The notes beneath the pieces were generated by a model. It saw only the letters and a program-made list of their open reading frames with translations. It was not told where the DNA came from and ran no database searches. This document shows, one piece after another, positions 6,967 through 13,701 of a DNA stretch of 15,515 bases (its first letter is position 1; each line of letters opens with the position of its first letter). The position numbers and the translations under genes were made by a program. Source of the DNA: an uncultured Lachnospiraceae bacterium (GTDB taxonomy: Bacteria > Bacillota > Clostridia > Lachnospirales > Lachnospiraceae); NCBI GenBank assembly GCA_910576975.1, contig CAJTJY010000041.1:1-15515 (forward strand). The letters are read 5' to 3'.

Positions 6967-7475
6967 ATTTTCACCTCATCCCAGCTTAAGTGGTGAAGCT
7001 GCCCTTCCAATTTCATATGATCAAAGTGATTCTGCCTCAATGCCTCATACAATACGATTGCGACAGAATTAGCAAGATTCAGGGAACGGGTAGCCCCGAT
7101 CATCGGAATCCTAAGGCACACTTTAGGATATTCCTTTAAGATTTCCTCTGGGATTCCGCCGCTCTCTTTGCCGAACATCAAGTAACAGTCCGGCTCATAA
7201 CGGACCTCGGTATAGACCCTGCGTCCCTTGGTAGTCGCCATATAAATTTTGGCACCAGGATTCTTTTCAAGAAAATCCTGCCAATTGAGATATCTGGTTA
7301 CATCAAGATCTTGCCAGTAATCCATCCCTGCGCGCTTTATCGCTTTCTCACTGAGCTGGAACCCCAGCGGCTCAATAAGATGAAGCCTTGTCCCAGTAGC
7401 TACGCAAGTCCGCCCAATATTTCCGGTGTTTGCCGGTATCTCCGGCTCATATAATACAATGTTTAATTTTGCCAT
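6963..7475 (-). CDS. trmL: tRNA (cytidine/uridine-34-2'-O)-methyltransferase TrmL
   Basis: A 170-aa SPOUT-class, S-adenosylmethionine-dependent enzyme that 2'-O-methylates the wobble base of certain leucine tRNAs. The three family motifs are present: PANTGNIGRTC (14-24), FGKESGGIP (101-109) and IPMIGATRSLNLANSVA (123-139), which together form the trefoil-knot cofactor site. The frame extends 13 codons further upstream, but AGAGGAT immediately before MAKLNIV favours the ATG at 7475, and the family normally starts there. It is 43 nt after the aminotransferase and overlaps ecfA1 by 4 nt. Confidence 0.93.
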   Translation of the reverse strand: MAKLNIVLYEPEIPANTGNIGRTCVATGTRLHLIEPLGFQLSEKAIKRAGMDYWQDLDVTRYLNWQDFLEKNPGAKIYMATTKGRRVYTEVRYEPDCYLMFGKESGGIPEEILKEYPKVCLRIPMIGATRSLNLANSVAIVLYEALRQNHFDHMKLEGQLHHLSWDEVKM

Positions 7476-7518
7476 AATTGATCCTCTGCCGTTACATCCT
7501 GATTCTTGGCGCAATTTA

Positions 7519-8685
7519 TCACCCCTGCCTCAGGCGGTTAATAAAATGCTCCATCCGGTCTAATGCTTCTTTCAATTTTTCCAGAGAATAAGCGTAAGAT
7601 ATTCGCAAAAATCCCTCTCCGCAATCTCCAAAGGCCGTTCCAGGAACTACCACCACTTTTTCCTCCTGGAGCATCCTGGTTGCAAACTCATCAGAACTCA
7701 TGCCAAACTCCTTGATACAAGGAAAAGCATAAAATGCGCCAAAAGGTTCAAAGCAGGCAAGCCCCATTTCCCGGAAGCGATGGATCAGGTAACGACGTCT
7801 GCCGTTATATTCTTCCCGCATCTTTTGCACGTCATTATCTCCATTGCGCACTGCCTCCACAGCCGCATACTGGCTGGTAGTGGGAGCGCACATAATCGCA
7901 TATTGATGGATCTTCAACATCTGTTCCAGAATGTTCTTGGGCGCACAGGCATAACCCAGACGCCATCCCGTCATAGAATATGACTTGGAAAAACCATTTA
8001 TCAGCACTGTCCGCTCCCGCATCCCTGGCAGGGATGCAATCGTCACATGATCCTGCTGATAAGTGAGTTCTGCGTAAATCTCATCGCTGAGCACATAAAG
8101 GTCATGGTCGATGACCACCTTTGCAATCGCCTCCAGATCCTTCTTCTCTAGGATCGCCCCAGTAGGATTATTGGGAAATGGAAGTACCAAAAGCTTGGTC
8201 TTAGGAGTGATCGACTCTGTCAGCTCCTGCGCCGTGAGACGGAATTCATTCTCTTCTTTTAAATTAATAACCACAGGCGTGCCATTGGCAAGTATGGCGC
8301 AGGGCACATAAGACACATAGCTGGGCTGCGGGATCAACACCTCGTCTTGCGGATCCAGCATTGCGCGCATGGCGACGTCGATGGCCTCGCTTCCCCCCAC
8401 AGTAATCATCATTTCCGTATCGTAATCATAAGATACCTGAAATCTCCGCTCCAGATATTTTGCAATCTCCATTTTGAGTTCTTTTAAACCTGCATTGGAG
8501 GTATACGCCGTACGGCCCTTTTCCAGGGAGTAAATGCCCTCGTCCCGAATATGCCAGGGCGTGTCAAAATCTGGTTCGCCCACCCCTAGGGAGATCACGT
8601 CCTGCATTTCTGATGCAATGTCAAAGAATTTGCGGATCCCAGAAAAAGGAATCTCCGTAATGCGTTCTGACAATGGATTTCTCAT
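7519..8685 (-). CDS. PLP-dependent class I/II aminotransferase
   Basis: A 388-aa fold-type I aminotransferase, probably acting on aromatic, branched-chain or similar amino acids. Features are LGVGEPDFDTP (33-43), GGSEAID (97-103), the cofactor-contacting PNNPTG (171-176) and Asp201 in LSDEIY, the Schiff-base Lys234 in GFSKSYSMTGWRLGYA, and Arg361 in FLRISYA, which binds the substrate carboxylate. The start overlaps the end of the Lrp gene by ATGA, so the two are translationally coupled. The Lrp partner may control it in response to an amino acid. It resembles the PatA/aspartate-type subgroup, and the substrate is not certain. Confidence 0.93.
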   Translation of the reverse strand: MRNPLSERITEIPFSGIRKFFDIASEMQDVISLGVGEPDFDTPWHIRDEGIYSLEKGRTAYTSNAGLKELKMEIAKYLERRFQVSYDYDTEMMITVGGSEAIDVAMRAMLDPQDEVLIPQPSYVSYVPCAILANGTPVVINLKEENEFRLTAQELTESITPKTKLLVLPFPNNPTGAILEKKDLEAIAKVVIDHDLYVLSDEIYAELTYQQDHVTIASLPGMRERTVLINGFSKSYSMTGWRLGYACAPKNILEQMLKIHQYAIMCAPTTSQYAAVEAVRNGDNDVQKMREEYNGRRRYLIHRFREMGLACFEPFGAFYAFPCIKEFGMSSDEFATRMLQEEKVVVVPGTAFGDCGEGFLRISYAYSLEKLKEALDRMEHFINRLRQG

Positions 8686-9164
8686 AAGCTCACCAGCATC
8701 CTTTCATCTGACTGGGGTTTTGCAATCACCGTTCCATGGTCCTTATATTTCTTAAGGATAAAATTGGTCTTCGTGCTCAGCACGGAATCCAGGGCAGACA
8801 GCTTATCTGACACGAACTGCGCAACTTCCCGCAACGTTTTGCCTTCCAGCGTTACCAGCAAGTCATAGCCACCGGAAATCAAATAAACTGCGTTGACCTC
8901 TGGATAATTGTATATCCGCTCTGCCACGCTGTCAAACCCTCTGCCACGCTGAGGCGTCACACGGACTTCTATCAATGCGTTTACCTTTTCAATGCTGGTC
9001 TTATCCCAATCGATTAATGTGTGATAACCGCATATAATATGCTCTTCTTCCATCGCAGTCAGTTCCTGCGCTACGGCAGCCTCGTCAATTCCTAACATAA
9101 TTGCCAAGTCCTTGAGCTTCACTCTGCTGTTTTTCTCAATAAACGTCAATATTTTTTCTCGCAT
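8682..9164 (-). CDS. Lrp/AsnC-family transcriptional regulator
   Basis: About 160 aa, with an N-terminal winged helix-turn-helix (about 1-50, REKILTFIEKNSRVKLKDLA through the EEEHIICGYHTLIDW linker) and a C-terminal RAM/AsnC effector domain (about 65-145, containing ALIEVRVTPQRG and AVYLISGGYDLLVTLEGKTL). Such proteins form dimers to octamers and sense amino acids. ATGs at 9182, 9173 and 9164 are all in frame. GGAGG at about 9175-9179 is too close to 9173 and best serves 9164, but 9182 cannot be excluded. Coupling to the aminotransferase suggests local control of amino acid metabolism. Confidence 0.9.
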   Translation of the reverse strand: MREKILTFIEKNSRVKLKDLAIMLGIDEAAVAQELTAMEEEHIICGYHTLIDWDKTSIEKVNALIEVRVTPQRGRGFDSVAERIYNYPEVNAVYLISGGYDLLVTLEGKTLREVAQFVSDKLSALDSVLSTKTNFILKKYKDHGTVIAKPQSDERMLVSL

Positions 9165-9200
9165 CCTACTCATTTCCTCCATCGATTTTACAAAGCCCTA

Positions 9201-10184
9201 TCACACAACCTTATACAATTCATCCGTCTTGGGAGGCTCCAAAAAGCGACGCTCTCCCTCATTCAACAGAACCCTGTCATTGCCTGTCACAGCCTTTCCT
9301 ATGACGGCGGCATGGATTCCAGACTTGCTTAGTTCTCGTACCAAGGCATTTCCATCCGGCGACGCCATCAACATACAACCGCTGGAAATCAGTTCATAGG
9401 GGTTAATATTAAAATATTCACAGATTTCAATCGTTTCCTGTTTCACAGGAATGCTCTTTAAATCAATTTCCAGTCCGACGCCAGAGCTTTCTGCCAACTC
9501 CCAGAGAGCTCCAAAAATCCCTCCCTCCGTCACATCGTGCATGGCGCTGACGCCGGACTTCACGGCTGCGGCAGCCTCCGGCAACACGGACAAATACTGG
9601 TCAAACTCCTGGGCTGACTGCACCAGCCTCTTGGGATAACGCTCCAAAAGCTGTTGTTCTTTCTCTTTGGCAATGATAGAAGTACCCTCTAACCCAATCC
9701 ATTTGCTGGCAAGAATGTCATCTCCTGGCTTTGCCCCAGCAGTAGACAAAAGCCTTCCTTCTTTTACCTTTCCTACCCCGCAGACATTGACCACCGGCTG
9801 TACCACGGCTCTTGTGACTTCCGTATGACCTCCCATAATCTGTACCTTTGCCTGTGCGCAAGCTTTTTCAATCTGGCACATCATCTTCTTTAGTTCTGAC
9901 TCCTCAGTATCTTCCGGAAGAAGAACGGTTAACATCACGCCTACCGGTTCTGCCCCGGCAGAGGCCAGATCGTTCAAGGTAATATGAATCGCAAGATGTC
10001 CAATATCTTTCGCTGTTCCAGTAACCGGGTCTGTAGATATTACAAATACCTCATCCTCCAAAAGCTTTACAGCGGCGCAATCTTCGCCGATCCCCGCTCC
10101 CTGAGAAACTTCTTCCCGTTTTGTATGTATCTGTTTAAATACGGAACGTTTCAAGATACTTTCTGGTATTTTTCCTACTTTCAT
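9201..10184 (-). CDS. AIR synthase (PurM/HypE/SelD/ThiL) superfamily protein, HypE-like
   Basis: A 327-aa ATP-binding protein of the PurM-like superfamily. The N-terminal half carries GIGEDCAAV (31-39), STDPVTG (50-56), TLNDLASAGAEP (69-80) and MGGHTEVT (117-124). The C-terminal half carries HDVTEGGIFGALWEL and the NPYELISSGCML element. HypE proteins end in a cysteine used to build the CN ligand of NiFe hydrogenases. This one ends in DELYKVV with no terminal cysteine, and no hyp genes are near, so a cyanation role is unlikely. It leads a run with the Lrp regulator (about 18-36 nt downstream) and the aminotransferase. The substrate is unknown. A GGGAGAGAG site precedes the ATG. Confidence 0.85.
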   Translation of the reverse strand: MKVGKIPESILKRSVFKQIHTKREEVSQGAGIGEDCAAVKLLEDEVFVISTDPVTGTAKDIGHLAIHITLNDLASAGAEPVGVMLTVLLPEDTEESELKKMMCQIEKACAQAKVQIMGGHTEVTRAVVQPVVNVCGVGKVKEGRLLSTAGAKPGDDILASKWIGLEGTSIIAKEKEQQLLERYPKRLVQSAQEFDQYLSVLPEAAAAVKSGVSAMHDVTEGGIFGALWELAESSGVGLEIDLKSIPVKQETIEICEYFNINPYELISSGCMLMASPDGNALVRELSKSGIHAAVIGKAVTGNDRVLLNEGERRFLEPPKTDELYKVV

Positions 10185-10220
10185 GTATGCTCTCTCCCAA
10201 ATGTCCTTATAATGTAAGTT

Positions 10221-10248
10221 AAGGCTGTTCCAATACTGGAACAGCCTT
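10221..10248 (-). terminator. Hairpin after the VanW-domain gene
   Basis: A perfect 12-bp inverted repeat (aaggctgttcca at 10221-10232, tggaacagcctt at 10237-10248) has a 4-nt ATAC loop. It lies 50 nt after the VanW gene stop and just upstream of the HypE-like gene. The U-tract on the minus strand is weak (ttaactta), so termination may be partial. A poor promoter-like pair (TTGGAA at 10228-10233, 16 bp, TATAAG at 10206-10211) overlaps it and might start the downstream operon. Confidence 0.65.
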
Positions 10249-10298
10249 GCGGACGCAAGATGGGCAGGCAGCCCGCCGGCTGCTGCGCCGATTCTCTG

Positions 10299-11939
10299 CT
10301 ATTCGCTGTCTTCCTCATCTTTTTTATTATTCTTGTCATCGTCGTTTTTCTTATTATCGCCCTCGTCTTTTGGGTCTTCGTCTTTTGGTTTCTCCGGTTC
10401 TGGATCAGGCTGCTCCTGCGGAGGAGTCTCTGGCTGGGGAACCTCTGCCGGAGGCTGCTGGGCTGCTAACGCCGCCTGTTCTGCCAAGGCTGCGTCATTC
10501 CATACAGCTGCCGCCGCACGTATAGCTCCTTCATCCTGGCTTCCCACTGCCGCGCTCATGGCATTGGACGCTTCTGGATTCGCAGAAGCAGTTCCTACAA
10601 GGACAATCCTTGGAGAAGCTTTGTAGGTGCTCTTATTGAAAACTTCCCGGCTCTGCTCCACGCCGCCAACTGTCACCACTTTCCATAGCTGCGCGGTATA
10701 GCCAGTATGAGAAGACTGCTTCTGACTGATATAGCCAATAGGCTGGTCCGGCGCCGCCTGATACTGTGTTCCCGGGTCTGTTGTGGAAAGCGTCTCGCTG
10801 ACAAAGCTTACCTCACGGTCAGAAGGCCTTGTCTCCTGTCCAAAAATGTTAAAATAGAGAACCTTTCCTGATGTATAGCCCTCAATATAAATCGGCGCGT
10901 CTGTATTATTGACAAATTTCAGATCTTTATAGGTGCCTGCAATTGCCGCGTCTGCGGAAGGATCTACATAACTTACAATCATGGAATGATTAAAACGCTC
11001 GGCAACTTCTAACTCCGCACGGATGACCGCATTATACAAAGTGGTAGATACCTGGCAGATTCCGCCACCATAAGTCTCCACGGTAGTTCCGTTTTCATAC
11101 GAGCCTGCAAGCTCATAACCATGCTCTGCGTCAAAGGGGCTCACCGCCTCATAGACAGAGAAAGTATCGCCCGGATAAACCACGGAACCATTGATTAAGG
11201 AAGCTCCGTTTTCAACATTCTTAGAGCGTCCGGCGCCGGAAGTCCCATAGGATGTGTTAAAGCCCCCCAGGAGATCCTTTACCTTGCCAAGCTCCTCTTC
11301 GCTTCCTCTGGGCTCCACGACATCTGCTGCAAGCTCTATAATGTCGGAACTCTCCCCTTTCCACTCCTTGGAAAAATATTTTTCCAGAATTTCCACAGAA
11401 TCTTCTATGTTGATGCTGACGCCCTGGCTCCCAGGGACAATCGTAAATCCCCCGTTTTCCCTGGTCAATCCTCCATCTGCCGCTTCGGTATTCAGAGTAG
11501 GCGCATTGCTTTCTAGCACCTGGCTAATCTTCTGGGCGTCTACATTATAGGAAAGCTCGTACACTTTATCCTGATTTTCCAAGTCCTTCATTGCCTTATA
11601 ACGAACGATCAGGTTACCGCTTTTGCCAAGCCCTGCCGCCTCCTCTGCAATCTCTGGATTCCCCCAGGAAATCCCAAACTGTGAGACAGGAACTTGCACT
11701 GTATTTTTTCCAGCCTGAAGCGTGATATTCTGGTTTAACTGCTGATTGATATATTCCTGTACTTCTGCTTTTGCTTCCTCCTGCGTCATTCCGCCTACGG
11801 AAATATTTCCAAAATACACCCGCTGCGGAATGGTGGAAGTTTCATTTGTTTCTGCCTCTACTGGAACGGTAATGATCGCCGTCAGAGCTAATGTCAATAG
11901 AATTCCAGCAATTGACAGATATTTTTTCCAACTCTTCAT
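10299..11939 (-). CDS. Secreted VanW-domain cell-wall protein with acidic low-complexity tail
   Basis: A 546-aa exported protein. A signal peptide (KSWKK, then a hydrophobic stretch 7-28, likely cut after VEA-29) precedes a YoaR-like peptidoglycan-binding region (about 40-150), a second similar segment (about 155-215), the VanW domain (about 225-355, with VVYPGDTFSVYEAVSPF and ETYGGGICQVSTTLYNAVIRA) and a G5-like domain (about 376-448). An Ala-rich stretch (455-495) is followed by a Pro/Glu/Asp/Lys/Asn tail (496-546). VanW occurs in some vancomycin resistance clusters, but most family members, including lone genes like this one, have no shown resistance role. No LPXTG or transmembrane anchor is present. 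AGGAG precedes the ATG by 8 nt, and a promoter lies upstream. Probably wall-associated. Confidence 0.9.
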   Translation of the reverse strand: MKSWKKYLSIAGILLTLALTAIITVPVEAETNETSTIPQRVYFGNISVGGMTQEEAKAEVQEYINQQLNQNITLQAGKNTVQVPVSQFGISWGNPEIAEEAAGLGKSGNLIVRYKAMKDLENQDKVYELSYNVDAQKISQVLESNAPTLNTEAADGGLTRENGGFTIVPGSQGVSINIEDSVEILEKYFSKEWKGESSDIIELAADVVEPRGSEEELGKVKDLLGGFNTSYGTSGAGRSKNVENGASLINGSVVYPGDTFSVYEAVSPFDAEHGYELAGSYENGTTVETYGGGICQVSTTLYNAVIRAELEVAERFNHSMIVSYVDPSADAAIAGTYKDLKFVNNTDAPIYIEGYTSGKVLYFNIFGQETRPSDREVSFVSETLSTTDPGTQYQAAPDQPIGYISQKQSSHTGYTAQLWKVVTVGGVEQSREVFNKSTYKASPRIVLVGTASANPEASNAMSAAVGSQDEGAIRAAAAVWNDAALAEQAALAAQQPPAEVPQPETPPQEQPDPEPEKPKDEDPKDEGDNKKNDDDKNNKKDEEDSE

Positions 11940-11985
11940 CGTCTATTCTCCTACTATTCTGCTTCGTTTATACTTTACCTTACTA

Positions 11986-12013
11986 ATTCTATCACAAACC
12001 TATAAATTTTCAA
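11986..12013 (-). promoter_or_regulatory. Promoter of the VanW-domain gene
   Basis: On the minus strand TTGAAA (12008-12013), a 16-bp spacer and TAGAAT (11986-11991) lie about 45 bp before the VanW start codon. The boxes fit a vegetative sigma factor. Transcription would begin near 11980. Confidence 0.6.
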
Positions 12014-12035
12014 GATACACAAACCACGAATTTCG

Positions 12036-12064
12036 TTGACATTACAAAGACCTTTCTGTATATT
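12036..12064 (+). promoter_or_regulatory. Strong plus-strand promoter reading antisense to the 36-aa ORF
   Basis: A perfect TTGACA (12036-12041) is followed by a 17-bp spacer and TATATT (12059-12064). It points at the plus-strand gene at 12346, which would then have a leader of about 275 nt. That leader is antisense to the whole 36-aa minus-strand ORF and its ribosome binding site. No better promoter for the plus-strand gene was found closer. The RNA could be an mRNA leader, an antisense RNA, or both. Confidence 0.7.
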
Positions 12065-12140
12065 ATGAACAGGTACAGGTGAAAACTGCATGCCAGAAAT
12101 CCTTATATTTCCAACGATACACTCTGTCGAGTTCCATGTT

Positions 12141-12251
12141 TTACACAAAAGCTGACAAAAATACAGATATTACCATGGACGCCACTAAAAGGATGGCAAT
12201 CACTGCGGCAAAGGTCTTTTTGTTTTTGGGATTATTAAAATTAAACATCAT
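12141..12251 (-). CDS. 36-aa single-pass membrane peptide
   Basis: A short ORF starting ATGATG at 12251 (or 12248) and ending TAA. It is preceded by an excellent GGAGTGGAGGTGAGA ribosome binding site, which is the main evidence that it is translated. The peptide begins MMFNFNNPKNKKTF, basic and polar, followed by one hydrophobic helix (about residues 14-36) ending SVFLSAFV, so it would sit with its N-terminus inside the cell. A TATGAT -10-like box lies about 20 nt upstream of the ribosome binding site, without a good -35. It resembles in size and layout the small DUF4044-type Firmicutes membrane peptides, though I cannot confirm membership. A plus-strand promoter transcribes its antisense strand. 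Confidence 0.6.
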   Translation of the reverse strand: MMFNFNNPKNKKTFAAVIAILLVASMVISVFLSAFV

Positions 12252-12285
12252 TCTCACCTCCACTCCTTATCATAGCACTCTTTTA

Positions 12286-12303
12286 GGTAATTGCGAAACT
12301 ACC
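12286..12303 (-). promoter_or_regulatory. Palindromic motif upstream of the 36-aa ORF (copy 2)
   Basis: Minus-strand ggtagtttcgcaattacc, extended by ta on both sides (taggta/taccta), matches the copy at 3312-3329 at 16 of 18 positions, and the match continues into ctaNa. It occupies the -35 region of the candidate promoter of the 36-aa ORF and lies about 40 bp upstream of the plus-strand gene. An operator is possible. A dispersed repeat is the alternative. Confidence 0.5.
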
Positions 12304-12345
12304 TAATGATCACAATTTCATATTTTTAGAAAGGACTTCAATCAT

Positions 12346-12957
12346 ATGGCTTTTTTTCTCCTTATTGGATGGACTCTTATTTTTATGGCGGTGGTTTCTT
12401 ACAAACGCCTCAAGGCAAACCGCCTCAACCAAGCTGCGGAGGACGCTTTCTGGAATCGGGAAAATGCCGCCAACAGCACTCGCAAGAAAGATATTTCCAA
12501 TCTAGATTATGTCGATTTTTCCGGTGTCTCCCTCCCTTTCGCCCTGTTCGAAGACGATTTGTTAAGACAATGCGAAACGCAAGTCCTTGCGTTGAAAGAG
12601 AAAAAAATATTAAACCTTACTGGCATCAGCAACACGGATCTGAAATTGGCATATGGTCCCGCCAACCTTGCTGAACTGACACAGTGCGATCAGAATTTCA
12701 CCCTTTTGGCACGTACCTTAAACACCTGGGGACAGCGCCTTCATGAGCTTTCCCATACCCAGGAAGCAATCTGCGTGCTCGCTTTCGCCGTCTCCATTAG
12801 AAGCGATATCCGCGCAACCTGGCAGCTTCTGGCAGAGCTCTATCATACCTCCGGGGACATTGACAAAATCCGAGAGATGAAAGAATCTGCTGGCGAATTG
12901 AACTCCCTGAATAAGACGCTGATCCTCGCCATGCTAGAAGAGTACATCATCGGATAA
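12346..12957 (+). CDS. Membrane-anchored TPR-like protein of unknown function
   Basis: A 203-aa protein and the only clear plus-strand gene. Residues 2-19 form one hydrophobic helix (AFFLLIGWTLIFMAVVSY) followed by basic KRLKANR, which places the rest in the cytoplasm. A polar linker with an FSGVSLPF segment (about 58-66) leads to helical sequence in which residues about 110-195 (ALTLARTLNTWG-like helices, QEAICVLAFAVSIRSDIRATWQLLAELYHTSGDIDKI) look like two or three TPR-type hairpins, suggesting a protein-binding scaffold. AGAAAGGA lies 11 nt before the ATG. The gene ends 9 nt from the convergent exonuclease gene with no room for a terminator. I do not recognise a named family. Confidence 0.8.
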   Translation: MAFFLLIGWTLIFMAVVSYKRLKANRLNQAAEDAFWNRENAANSTRKKDISNLDYVDFSGVSLPFALFEDDLLRQCETQVLALKEKKILNLTGISNTDLKLAYGPANLAELTQCDQNFTLLARTLNTWGQRLHELSHTQEAICVLAFAVSIRSDIRATWQLLAELYHTSGDIDKIREMKESAGELNSLNKTLILAMLEEYIIG

Positions 12958-12966
12958 TGTCATTCT

Positions 12967-13701
12967 CTAAATGGCGTCCGGCGGCTTGGGAATTCTTCCA
13001 TAGCGCAGATATATCTGATCTATCGTCCGGGAAGCCTCATTTCTTGTGAGGCTTTCAATTTGCCGTTCCAGCTCTATCTTATGATATTCTGTCAATTCCT
13101 GCAAGCGTCTTTTTTGCTGGGCTGTGGCTGGCTGCTGCTTTTTTACTTTATATGCCAGAGGTTTTGGCTCAAATGCACCTGGTTCTTTGCTTGCAAACTT
13201 TTCTTTGAGTAATTCCAGCAATTTTGCTGCAGCTTTGGCATCCTCCAACGCCCGGTGATTCCTGTCACGCTTAATCTGAAGTAATTCACACAGATGATCC
13301 AAGGTCTTGTTCTGTGCCTCTGGAAGGAATTTACGCGCCAATTTCAAGGTGTCCGTCCCTTCACGCTCCAGCATCATGCCGTGATTCACCGCATATTGCT
13401 TCAAAAAACTATAATCGAAGATAAGATTATGACCAGCCAGGGGAAAGCTTTCTGAGAATTTTAGAAACCCTTTCACGGCATCGTCCGTGCTGCAGCCTGC
13501 GCCTGCCATCTCGTCTGTAATCCCGGTCAGCTCTATAATTTCCTTAGGCAGTTTCATCTGCGGGTTCACCAATCGCTGAAACGTATCGATGATTTCCCCG
13601 TCGATGACTTTTACTGCGCCAATCTCTAAAATCCGGTCCGTCTTGGCGCGCAGCCCAGTCATTTCAAGATCTACCGCCACATATCTGTCTAACAATATCA
13701 T
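12967..13701 (-). CDS. DEDDh 3'-5' exonuclease (DnaQ/PolC-epsilon-like)
   Basis: A 244-aa exonuclease of the DnaQ superfamily. Catalytic residues are Asp11 and Glu13 in VAVDLEMTG, Asp96 in GHNLIFDYSFL, and His149 and Asp154 in NHRALEDAKAA, which define a metal-dependent DEDDh site. After the exonuclease fold (to about 170) a C-terminal region (190-235: QQKRRLQELTEYH, then SLTRNEASRTIDQI) resembles the small helical domain attached to some clostridial DNA-processing proteins and may bind nucleic acid. The ATG at 13701 overlaps the upstream stop as ATGA but is only 2 nt from GGAGG. An upstream GTG (13713) or a downstream TTG (13695, spacing 8) are alternatives. Substrate unknown: DNA or small RNA. 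Confidence 0.9.
   Translation of the reverse strand: MILLDRYVAVDLEMTGLRAKTDRILEIGAVKVIDGEIIDTFQRLVNPQMKLPKEIIELTGITDEMAGAGCSTDDAVKGFLKFSESFPLAGHNLIFDYSFLKQYAVNHGMMLEREGTDTLKLARKFLPEAQNKTLDHLCELLQIKRDRNHRALEDAKAAAKLLELLKEKFASKEPGAFEPKPLAYKVKKQQPATAQQKRRLQELTEYHKIELERQIESLTRNEASRTIDQIYLRYGRIPKPPDAI

Noticed and set aside
9201..10184. Selenophosphate synthetase (selD)
   Set aside because: There is no N-terminal Cys/Sec catalytic segment typical of SelD. The motifs fit the HypE-like branch better.
10333..10626. Plus-strand 97-aa Ser/Gly-rich ORF
   Set aside because: It is the reverse reading of the low-complexity Pro/Glu/Asp tail and Ala-rich region of the VanW-domain gene, with no ribosome binding site.
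10299..11939. VanW gene as a vancomycin resistance determinant
   Set aside because: No vanR/S, vanH, ligase or vanX genes are nearby. VanW domains are common in wall proteins of susceptible Firmicutes.
12079..12306. Plus-strand 75-aa ORF downstream of the strong promoter
   Set aside because: It would start at a GTG without a ribosome binding site and is antisense to the 36-aa ORF, which has a far better initiation signal.
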